Shown here piece after piece: positions 1 to 6,071 of a stretch of DNA of 35,467 nt. The stretch covers positions 1-35,467 of the forward strand of contig NZ_VCYH01000016.1 of the NCBI RefSeq assembly GCF_030464345.1. The letters are read 5' to 3'. The translations under genes and the position numbers were made by a program. The number at the start of each line of letters is the position of its first letter. Positions within the stretch are counted from its first letter, which is position 1. This DNA is from Methanoculleus frigidifontis. Lineage in GTDB: Archaea > Halobacteriota > Methanomicrobia > Methanomicrobiales > Methanoculleaceae. The notes beneath the pieces were generated by a model. That model saw only the letters and a program-made list of their open reading frames with translations, searched no databases and was not told where the DNA came from.

Positions 1-2
1 GC

Positions 3-131
3 GGTAGCTCTCGAGAAAATCCAAAAGAACCCCTAAAGGCAAGAGTTCAGGAAGAAAGCGGCTCAGCAGTGGCGGAACGAAAGAGCAAATCCTTGATGGA
101 AGAGAGGGTTAATCGCAATTCTCGTATATGA
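3..131 (+). CDS. 3'-end of an unknown gene, cut by the left window edge
   Basis: The frame is open from the window edge to a TGA at 129-131 and gives about 42 residues. The peptide is rich in Glu, Lys, Arg and Ser (for example VQEESGSAVAERKSKSL), a charged and probably helical tail with no recognisable domain. Its stop overlaps the ATG of the next short frame as ATGA (128-131). That could be translational coupling, or the two frames could be one gene broken by a frameshift near 100-115. The surrounding DNA is more AT-rich than the rest of the window. No function can be assigned. Confidence 0.35.
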   Translation, partial: GSSRENPKEPLKARVQEESGSAVAERKSKSLMEERVNRNSRI

Positions 132-280
132 TAAACGAGAGAGATCTCTATTTTGTCGTCGGCATGCATTCGCTCCAGCCAACATGGCTGATAATAGGAC
201 TGTACTACCCTCCTAAAGGTATTAAGCAAGAAACTAGACAGGAAACTCATAATCAAACGCTAGATAAGTGGTTTCAATAG
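128..280 (+). CDS. Short unknown protein or C-terminal fragment (50 aa)
   Basis: The frame starts at ATG 128, overlaps the previous stop as ATGA, and ends at TAG 278-280. The peptide has a protein-like core: after MINERD come LYFVVGMHSL and a hydrophobic strand WLIIGLYYPPK, then a polar tail ending DKWFQ. The alternating hydrophobic and aromatic pattern looks like the last strands of an alpha/beta domain rather than random translation. The same frame is open for only five codons upstream of the ATG (TAA at 110-112). It is therefore either a genuine 50-residue ORF coupled to its upstream neighbour or the C-terminus of a frameshifted gene. I do not recognise the family. Confidence 0.4.
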   Translation: MINERDLYFVVGMHSLQPTWLIIGLYYPPKGIKQETRQETHNQTLDKWFQ

Positions 281-663
281 CGGAGATGAGAAATAGTTGG
301 CCTTTATCCTGGGGTATCGCATGGGAGGAGGGGCTGGCCCCCTCCTGCCAGAGAATATTGGGACAACCTCTATCGCAACAACCCCCAAAACCCCCACCCT
401 CACAGAAGCCTTCAGACGGCCGATCGCGACCCCGTCCATACCAGACATCATCCGGAAATTACCCGGGCTCATATCGCCGCTACGGCCTCGCGATCCTGCC
501 GCCAATCAGGAATCGGAGCACATTCCTCCGCCCTCTGCAAAGCCCCGGATCCGTCATCCGGAACCTTCGCCGAAATCGAAAAAGACCGCCGGATTACCCT
601 CCGTTCAGAGCGAAGAGAGGGCGACCCCCGGCCCCTGCGGGGGGGGAACCCTTCTTCGCTCTT

Positions 664-715
664 CGATTGCACAGGTGCACCCGGTGACGCACTTCTGCAC
701 CGGGGTGTGCAATCG
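664..715. repeat. Long inverted repeat / hairpin
   Basis: The outer arms CGATTGCACA (664-673) and TGTGCAATCG (706-715) are perfect complements. Inner arms CCGGTG (681-686) and CACCGG (698-703) are also complementary, so the 52-nt stretch can form a two-part stem with a short asymmetric bulge. No T-tract follows, so it is not a typical archaeal terminator. It may be a structured RNA or a protein-binding site. Confidence 0.5.
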
Positions 716-858
716 GAAATACCAACGCTCAGGCAGTATGCCGGAAAACGGGAGGCAGTCCGCCAGAATCCCCCGGCGTTTGCACCCGCCGCGGATTCAC
801 GCACCCCGGGAGACCCGCTGCCGGCACTCCCAGGCCTGCTCCGAGTTCCTCCAGGGTC

Positions 859-1180
859 TTGCGACAGTTGCAACCATTTGCACCCGTTTGCGACATCGTG
901 TCGCAAATAAAACTGCCCGAATTACACCCTATTCTCGAAACGTACTCTGTACTGGAGAAGAAGGATCGCATTTGCGACAGACCCGGAGCACAGAGCAGAG
1001 CACTGGCCACCGGTGCCCGACGCTTCCTCTCTCTGCTCCCCGGATCCGTCGTAAACACGGGCCGGGGGGACGGGCAAAAAGCCGTTCCTGCCCCCTGCCT
1101 GGAAAATCCAGCCGGAACGCCGCCGGAAGGTTTTGCGAAACCATGTCGCACGTGTGTCGCAAACCGTCGCAACTTCGCAA
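859..1180. repeat. Cluster of TTGCGAC / GTCGCAA heptamers
   Basis: TTGCGAC occurs at 859-865, 888-894 and 972-978. The reverse complement GTCGCAA occurs at 900-906, 1156-1162 and 1166-1172, with GTCGCA at 1145-1150 and TTCGCAA at 1174-1180. Two copies form a perfect 8-bp inverted repeat with a 5-bp spacer (887-907). The three at 1145, 1156 and 1166 are spaced 10-11 bp, about one helical turn. A further TTGCGAC is at 1622-1628. The arrangement resembles an iteron or operator cluster; the binding protein is unknown. Confidence 0.5.
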
Positions 1181-1633
1181 CTACGCCCGCCCCTCCCGGG
1201 AGAAGGAGCGGCGTCGCCGCGCACCGCACAGCTCAGCATGGGAAGACGCGGGGTAAAATGGTTCCCTGACCGGAGAGAACGTGAGCAGCATGGCCGGAAC
1301 TCTCCGGCGGTATCGCCCCGCCGCTGCCGTCGACAGGTACATCGTGCACAGCACCAGGCCGCTCAGATACCCCGGCGTACACCACGCAACGTCACTCATC
1401 GGAGGCCAATTCTGCCGGGCGACATCGATTGCCGGCACTGCCACTGTTTTCCCCCGACAGGTACACCATCTCCCGGAGCAGAGACACACCCGGCGTGAGA
1501 AGAGGAAGTCTGTTGCTTGTGCTGTGTTCTCCGATTCTGGTGTACATCAGTACTAGGAGATACGTTTTTAGTACCTGTGCACAGAGTAGCAGAAGATTCC
1601 TCCTCATTCTCTCCGTTCTGATTGCGACAACGC

Positions 1634-1655
1634 GTGGTGTACATGCGGTGTACAT
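1634..1655. repeat. Tandem 11-bp repeats GTGGTGTACAT / GCGGTGTACAT
   Basis: Two adjacent 11-bp units (1634-1644 and 1645-1655) share the core GGTGTACAT. Related words lie upstream: GGTGTACATC near 1539, GGTACACC near 1460, GGTACATC near 1336 and GATGTACC near 1666. The half-palindromic core and one-turn spacing are typical of a regulator-binding array, but no regulator can be named. Confidence 0.4.
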
Positions 1656-1771
1656 CTGCTGTCGCGATGTACCCGACCACCGCCGCCGGCCACCACGGGG
1701 ACACTCACCCCCCCGCTACAAACAGTTACCCTTTTTCTCCCCGAAACGAATAGTAGAGTAGCATTCCTTGC

Positions 1772-1793
1772 GCACCGGAAACATTTCCGGTGC
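1772..1793. promoter_or_regulatory. Perfect 10-bp inverted repeat upstream of the NrpR-like gene (candidate operator)
   Basis: The arms GCACCGGAAA and TTTCCGGTGC are perfect complements separated by CA, and lie three bases before the AGGAGGAGAT ribosome-binding site (1796-1805) of the NrpR-domain gene. The core contains GGAA-N4-TTCC. The established NrpR operator in Methanococcus maripaludis is GGAA-N6-TTCC, so spacing differs by two. The 2-bp centre is too short for a stable RNA loop, which favours a site for a dimeric DNA-binding protein. Autoregulation by NrpR is inference. Confidence 0.5.
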
Positions 1794-1811
1794 ACAGGAG
1801 GAGATCTGTCG

Positions 1812-2558
1812 ATGGAAGGCCCGCTCAAATTCACCAATCATCGCATCGAGGAGTACGCCCTGCAGGCGACGTACAATCCCGAAGAGAACACCGGGACTAT
1901 CATCTACAACCTCTCCCTCATCAGGCCCGACGACCTCGACCTCGCCGTCGCGATCCTCAAAGACGCCCAGAAGACCGGCCTTCTGATCAGCGACCGCGTC
2001 CGGATCGCAGAAGCCGGCGAGACGATCGCCGACTACACCGTGCAGCCGGACACCTGCGCCATCTGCACGATGTGCAGCATCACCCTCGACGCCCTGCTCC
2101 TCCGCCGCGGCGTGCCGCTCAACCCCATCGGCGGCGGCGTCGTGGAGATCGAGGCGCACGAACCCCGCCGGTTTACCAGCATGATCCTCTACCGCGACAC
2201 CACCCTCGACCCGCTCGAGGTGCTCATCTCCCAGGAGACCACCTCCATCCAGAGCGTCATGGAAAACGGCACCGGCACCATCCTCGCAAACATGCGGGAG
2301 TGCCACATGGAAGCGGAAGGCCTCATGGCCTCCACCCTCGACGAACTCGTCGCCAGCGGATTTGCCGGGATCCTGGACGTCGGCGCGCCGAACGTCCCGC
2401 TGCTTGGGGTGCCGGTCAGCCCGCAGTATCTCGGGGTGACGATGGTCGGCGGCACCAACGCAATGGCGGCGATAAAAGAGGCGGGGCACTGGGTCGTCAC
2501 CCGTGCCCTCAAAGGGCTCATCGATATCCGGGAGATCGGCTACCTGGACGACTACTGA
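1812..2558 (+). CDS. NrpR regulatory-domain (DUF128) protein lacking an HTH
   Basis: The 248-residue protein matches the NrpR effector domain (DUF128). Landmarks are the ITLDALLLRRGVPLNP segment near residues 90-105, the GGGVVEIE stretch, and the TTLDPLEVLI motif near 130-140. NrpR is the euryarchaeal nitrogen repressor that responds to 2-oxoglutarate. Classical NrpR has an N-terminal winged helix and one or two of these domains; here the protein begins directly in the effector domain, as in the HTH-less NrpRII partner described in Methanosarcina. Cys82, Cys85 and Cys88 form a CxxCxxC cluster not typical of the family as I know it. The start is fixed by AGGAGGAGAT seven bases upstream. Its 3' end overlaps the convergent TrmB gene by 7 bp. 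Without a DNA-binding domain it probably acts through a partner repressor outside the window. Confidence 0.8.
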   Translation: MEGPLKFTNHRIEEYALQATYNPEENTGTIIYNLSLIRPDDLDLAVAILKDAQKTGLLISDRVRIAEAGETIADYTVQPDTCAICTMCSITLDALLLRRGVPLNPIGGGVVEIEAHEPRRFTSMILYRDTTLDPLEVLISQETTSIQSVMENGTGTILANMRECHMEAEGLMASTLDELVASGFAGILDVGAPNVPLLGVPVSPQYLGVTMVGGTNAMAAIKEAGHWVVTRALKGLIDIREIGYLDDY

Positions 2559-3334
2559 TTGGAAAGCTTCACCCAGTCCCGGATATTGGTCCAGTACCGG
2601 CTGAAGAACTGGACGAACCCCGGCGACTCCGAGTAGAGCGCCGACGTCTCTTCCCCGGACGAGCCCATCCAGACCAACACTTTTGCACCGTCGACGATGA
2701 AGACGCCTGCGTTCTCCATCGGCGGGTGATTCTCACACTGCTCGTGCTTCATGCAGTGGCGGTGCACGTGGACGGCCACGCCCTCCGGCACCTCTCCCTC
2801 CCAGAAGTCGGTGACGACCTCGACGGCGATTGCGCCCCGGGCCTGCCGGAGAAGCGGGAGGATCGTTTCGGAGAGGAGATTCCAGTTGGCGACCATCCGT
2901 ATCTCCTTCCCGGCGTTCCGGATGAGATCGGTGAGCCGCCCCTGGATATTCTCCTGCCCGTAAATACTCCAGATGAACTCCTGGTCGGCACGGTGTTCCT
3001 CGGCCTTCTCCCGGTAGATCGCGGTGAGCGCCTCGCGGGCCTGGGCCGCATCCTCCTCGATCCGGTGCATGAGCGAATCGATACCGTCGTCGGGGGGAGT
3101 CGCGTTGAACCGCTTCGGGCTCGTGTGTGAGACGCTGACGAGGCTCTTCTGCATCAGCCGGTCGAGGACCGGGTAGACCGACGCGCGGGGCACCCCGGAG
3201 ATCTCGTGGATCTCCGTCGCCGTCGCGCCCGCCACCCGCAGAAGACCGATGTAGACCAGGGCTTCGTACTTGGTTAAACCCAGAGATTTGAGAGATTCGA
3301 TGATATGTACAGGGATCTCGCGTGGCTCGCTCAT
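2552..3334 (-). CDS. TrmB-family transcriptional regulator
   Basis: This 260-residue protein has an N-terminal winged helix of TrmB type: LGLTKYEALVYIGLL near 18-32, then ATATEIHEISGVPRASVYPVLDRL near 38-60. A helical linker (85-118) and a phospholipase-D-like TrmB sensor domain (120-235) follow. TrmB proteins bind palindromic promoters and usually sense sugars or other small ligands. A His/Cys cluster at 189-203 (His189, His191, His193, Cys194, His197, Cys200, His203) could bind a metal; this is inference. The ATG at 3334 lies about 25 bp from a TTTATT-like TATA element near 3358-3364, consistent with a leaderless transcript. It faces the COG1361 gene across a 64-bp divergent promoter, a likely target or shared control point. 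The ligand is unknown. Confidence 0.85.
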   Translation of the reverse strand: MSEPREIPVHIIESLKSLGLTKYEALVYIGLLRVAGATATEIHEISGVPRASVYPVLDRLMQKSLVSVSHTSPKRFNATPPDDGIDSLMHRIEEDAAQAREALTAIYREKAEEHRADQEFIWSIYGQENIQGRLTDLIRNAGKEIRMVANWNLLSETILPLLRQARGAIAVEVVTDFWEGEVPEGVAVHVHRHCMKHEQCENHPPMENAGVFIVDGAKVLVWMGSSGEETSALYSESPGFVQFFSRYWTNIRDWVKLSNQ

Positions 3335-3398
3335 CCCATATGTATATATAATGACGGGAAATAAATGTTGTTACGACAAAAACAACAATGGTGATCTG
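3335..3398. promoter_or_regulatory. Divergent promoter region, TrmB regulator / COG1361 gene
   Basis: The 64-bp gap holds TATATATAAT (about 3343-3352), placed for rightward transcription to the gene at 3399, and AAATAAATG (about 3358-3366), which read leftward gives CATTTATTT suited to the regulator at 3334. The repeat TTGTT/AACAA around 3367-3387 lies downstream of the rightward TATA box and could be an operator. Regulation by the TrmB-type neighbour is inference. Confidence 0.5.
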
Positions 3399-4679
3399 AT
3401 GAGAAGACAGCAACTCCTGGTACTGGCCCTTCTGATCGCGGCGCTCGTCGCGCCGGCGATGGCCGCAGACCAATACCTCTACGGCAGCCCGTCGCTCTCT
3501 GCGGCGATCGCCGGTACGAACGAGTTCTCCCCCGGAGATACCGTCACACTGACGGTAACCCTGACGAACAGCGGCCTGAACACCTACAAGTTCGTCGACC
3601 CGACCGCCGTCGCCCGTGACGACCTCCCGAACACCGCGAAGATGGTCACCGCAGGCCTCGGCACCACCGGCGTTCCGATCACCGTCATGTCCGACCCGCA
3701 GTTCCTCGGCGACATCCCCGGCGGCCGGAGCGCAACCGCGACCTATAACGTCCGGGTTGCCAAAGATGCCGCCCCCGGCACCTACCAGGTGCCGCTCCAG
3801 GTGACCTACACCTACCTCGGCTCGGCGGAGCAGTACAGCGACAGCGTCCGGTACTACTATGACACAAAGACCGAGACGATCCCGGTCGCCATCGTCATCA
3901 AACCCGACCTCCTGATCGACGTCGTCGACGTCACCTCCGAGTATCTCAACGTCGGGACCGAGGGCTACGTCCGCATGACCCTGAAGAATACCGGCTACGA
4001 GACGGCGCACGCCGCGGTCGCCCAGATCGTCCGCAGCGGCACGAGCCCGATCGTCCCCACCGATGCATCCGCCTACCTCGGCACCTTCGCCCCGGGCGAG
4101 ACGGTGGACGTCACCTTCAAAGTCGCGGTCTCCACCGAGGCCGAGACGCAGGCCTACCCCCTGAACGTCCAGGTCACCTATGAGAACAGCGACGGCGACA
4201 CCGTCGCCACCGAGACCACCACCCTCGGCCTGCCGGTCGGCGGCAAGACCGACTTCGCCGTCGCCTCGACGACCGCCTCCCTCACCCCGGGCGCCAAGAG
4301 CGTCCTTGAAGTGGTCTATCGCAACATCGGCGACACCACCGTCTACAACGCACAGGCACGGATCAGCGCCATCGACCCCTTCACCAGCAACGACGACACC
4401 GCCTACCTCGGCGACCTCGCGCCCGGCGACGAGGCGACCGCACGCTTCGAGGTGAACGTCGATGGCGACGCGACCCTCAAGCCCTACGGCCTCGACTCCG
4501 AGATCCGCTACCGCGACGCCCTCGACAACAGCCAGATCTCCGACACCATGAAGGTGCAGGTCGACCTCGTCCCGCGGAGCGATTCACCCTTCACAAACCC
4601 CCTGGTGCTCGCCGTCCTTGCAGTCGCGATCCTGGGTGGAGGGTATTATATACTGGTCTACCGTAAGAAAAACAGATGA
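3399..4679 (+). CDS. COG1361-type exported surface protein with C-terminal membrane anchor
   Basis: The product has 426 residues. It has an N-terminal signal peptide (MRRQQ, then LLVLALLIAALVAPAMA, cleavage near residue 22), tandem beta-sandwich domains of the COG1361/CARDB kind (about 25-155, 165-280, 285-395), and a final transmembrane helix at about 400-420 followed by the basic tail YRKKNR. Phrases such as GDTVTLTVTLTNSG, GTEGYVRMTLKNTG and LAPGDEATARFEV recur, as in S-layer-related proteins of methanogens. It is probably anchored outside the cell, with a structural or adhesive role. I chose ATG 3399 because the signal peptide begins there; the frame is open further upstream but runs through the promoter. 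The stop overlaps the next ATG as ATGA, an unusual pairing with a sugar-phosphate isomerase gene. Confidence 0.8.
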   Translation: MRRQQLLVLALLIAALVAPAMAADQYLYGSPSLSAAIAGTNEFSPGDTVTLTVTLTNSGLNTYKFVDPTAVARDDLPNTAKMVTAGLGTTGVPITVMSDPQFLGDIPGGRSATATYNVRVAKDAAPGTYQVPLQVTYTYLGSAEQYSDSVRYYYDTKTETIPVAIVIKPDLLIDVVDVTSEYLNVGTEGYVRMTLKNTGYETAHAAVAQIVRSGTSPIVPTDASAYLGTFAPGETVDVTFKVAVSTEAETQAYPLNVQVTYENSDGDTVATETTTLGLPVGGKTDFAVASTTASLTPGAKSVLEVVYRNIGDTTVYNAQARISAIDPFTSNDDTAYLGDLAPGDEATARFEVNVDGDATLKPYGLDSEIRYRDALDNSQISDTMKVQVDLVPRSDSPFTNPLVLAVLAVAILGGGYYILVYRKKNR

Positions 4680-5401
4680 ACGGATACTGGAAGGGTACCC
4701 TCCCGGAACCGCAGGTGCGGACAATAGGTGATATGCGGGGCGTGCTCGCCGACCCGGACTGCGCCGCCGCTGCCGATCAACCCCTCTATTTTATGTATCG
4801 CCACCTCGCCCTCTCCGAGGACGATCGCCGGTGGCTTGAGGAGCAGCACCTCAGTTACGACATCACGGTCATCCCGCCGCAGACGCTCTGCGGCGAGTAC
4901 GTCAAGACCAAAGGCCACTATCACATCGAGAACCCGGAGGGTGTCGGATACCCGGAGATCTACGAAGTGCTGGAGGGAGAGGGGCACTACCTCCTCCAGA
5001 ACCACGATGCAAGCGACGTCATCATGATCCGTGCCGTCGCAGGGCAGAAAGTGCTCATCCCCCCGGGCTACGGGCACGTCACCATCAACCCGGGGAAGGA
5101 GGACCTGGTCATGTCAAATCTGGTCTCGACCGAGTTTTCGAGCGACTATGCCCCCTACGTCGAGAAGAGCGGGGCTGCCTACTACGAGATGGAAGGGGGA
5201 GCGCTCGTGAAGAACCCCGCCTACCCCCACGCAAGCCCGGTCCGGCACCTCGCACCCGTCGAGGTCTCCGAGCTCGACCTGACGCGCCGAACGCCCCTCT
5301 ACGATCTGGTCGGCCGCCCGGCCTCGGTGGCGTTCCTCAACCACCCCGAACAGTTCATGCAGATCTTCGCGGGCCTGACCGAGTACCCGGTTCCCCGCTA
5401 A
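4676..5401 (+). CDS. pgi: Glucose-6-phosphate isomerase, archaeal cupin type
   Basis: This 241-residue cytosolic enzyme interconverts glucose-6-phosphate and fructose-6-phosphate, serving gluconeogenesis and glycogen-type storage in methanogens. The cupin fold is shown by TxxxLCGEYVKTKGHYH, with His81 and His83 as metal ligands, Glu94 in PEIYEVLEGEG and His134 in PPGYGHVTINPG. These align with the four metal ligands known for the Pyrococcus enzyme. It also has the family's N-terminal strand block and is somewhat longer than the Pyrococcus protein (about 190 residues) because of a C-terminal extension. Translation is probably coupled to the upstream surface-protein gene through the ATGA overlap. 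The 3' end overlaps the convergent DUF3821 gene by 4 bp. Confidence 0.92.
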   Translation: MNGYWKGTLPEPQVRTIGDMRGVLADPDCAAAADQPLYFMYRHLALSEDDRRWLEEQHLSYDITVIPPQTLCGEYVKTKGHYHIENPEGVGYPEIYEVLEGEGHYLLQNHDASDVIMIRAVAGQKVLIPPGYGHVTINPGKEDLVMSNLVSTEFSSDYAPYVEKSGAAYYEMEGGALVKNPAYPHASPVRHLAPVEVSELDLTRRTPLYDLVGRPASVAFLNHPEQFMQIFAGLTEYPVPR

Positions 5402-6015
5402 ACCATCTCATTTTCCGGCGCCACCGCAAAGACGACGGAGTTTGACGGATACGCCGTCCCGGCGGCGACGACCGTCGCCCGTGCGGCGTAGAATCCGGGC
5501 GAAAGATCTGCAGGGTCGATGACGGCGAGAACCGTCCGGTTCGCCGTCAGTGCGCGCTCCGTCAGGCCAACCCCGCTCGGCCCGGTCAGCGTGATCCGGA
5601 CGGCGCCCCCTGCCGGACGTCCGTGCGTCAGGACGAGGTCGACCGGCCGGCCGGGGGCTATCCGCTCGCCCATCACCGACGCATCCGGCGATCCGTCCAG
5701 AACGACGTCGAGGCGGGGGGAGCCGGTCACGTTCACCCACTGCCGCCCGACGGTATAGACGCCGGTTACCCCGTCGACCGCTCCGGCGGTCAGGTCGAAA
5801 CTGCTCCGGTTCGGAACGGCGATGCTATTGTCGGGGCCGGAGACCCCCGTATGCACCAGGCGGTCGCTGCCAGCGGGCGCACCCGCAAAGAGCGGCGTCA
5901 GGTCCAGGTTCTCCTCACCGACGTAGACCGTATCGCCGCTCGAGACGACCCTGCCGTCGGCGGCCGCCGGAACGGCGATGCAGAGCAGCAGAAGCAGGAG
6001 CAGAGCTCGGTGCAT
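5398..6015 (-). CDS. DUF3821-like exported protein
   Basis: The protein has 205 residues, with a signal peptide (MHRA then a run of seven leucines, cleavage near Ala18-Asp20). The GDTVYVGEENLDLTPLFAG segment near 27-45 marks DUF3821, a domain common in Methanomicrobiales surface proteins. A second beta-rich section (about 120-200) resembles an Ig-like repeat, with GRPVDLVLTHGRPAGGAVRITLTGP. There is no C-terminal anchor, so it is secreted or held by partners. ATG 6015 is preferred to the longer upstream frame because GGTGAG (6019-6024) precedes it and the leader peptide starts there. An AGTATAAAG TATA element (about 6052-6060, read on the minus strand) gives a short leader. Function is unknown beyond the cell envelope. 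Confidence 0.75.
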   Translation of the reverse strand: MHRALLLLLLLCIAVPAAADGRVVSSGDTVYVGEENLDLTPLFAGAPAGSDRLVHTGVSGPDNSIAVPNRSSFDLTAGAVDGVTGVYTVGRQWVNVTGSPRLDVVLDGSPDASVMGERIAPGRPVDLVLTHGRPAGGAVRITLTGPSGVGLTERALTANRTVLAVIDPADLSPGFYAARATVVAAGTAYPSNSVVFAVAPENEMV

Positions 6016-6071
6016 GCATCTCACCCGTCGGCCCCGGGTGACCGGCACCCTCTTTATACTTCCGGCGGGCG

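Larger units (their letters stand above)
281..1771. other. 1.5 kb repeat-rich region without a convincing gene
   Basis: All frames here give Arg/Pro/Ser-rich, low-complexity translations with no domain, no good ribosome-binding site and no typical N-terminus, so I call no gene. The region holds seven exact copies of the heptamer TTGCGAC or its complement GTCGCAA between 859 and 1628, several GTGTACAT-type words between 1338 and 1670, and a long hairpin at 664-715. It ends at the promoter-proximal palindrome of the NrpR-like gene. It could be a long regulatory or structural region, a non-coding RNA locus, or strongly decayed genes. Confidence 0.5.

Noticed and set aside
859-1180. Possible CRISPR array or replication origin
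   Set aside because: Repeat units are only 7-8 bp, occur in both orientations and have no regular spacers, so it is not CRISPR. No orc1/cdc6 gene or AT-rich unwinding element is visible, so I do not call an origin.
297-1256. A 319-residue open frame across the repeat-rich region
   Set aside because: The translation is Arg/Pro/Ser-rich with no domain and no ribosome-binding site. The opposite strand is also open in places, as happens by chance in GC-rich DNA.
2733-4010. A 425-residue minus-strand frame across the TrmB and COG1361 genes
   Set aside because: It is the out-of-frame complement of two well-supported genes and its sequence is low-complexity, rich in Arg, Gly, Asp and Val.
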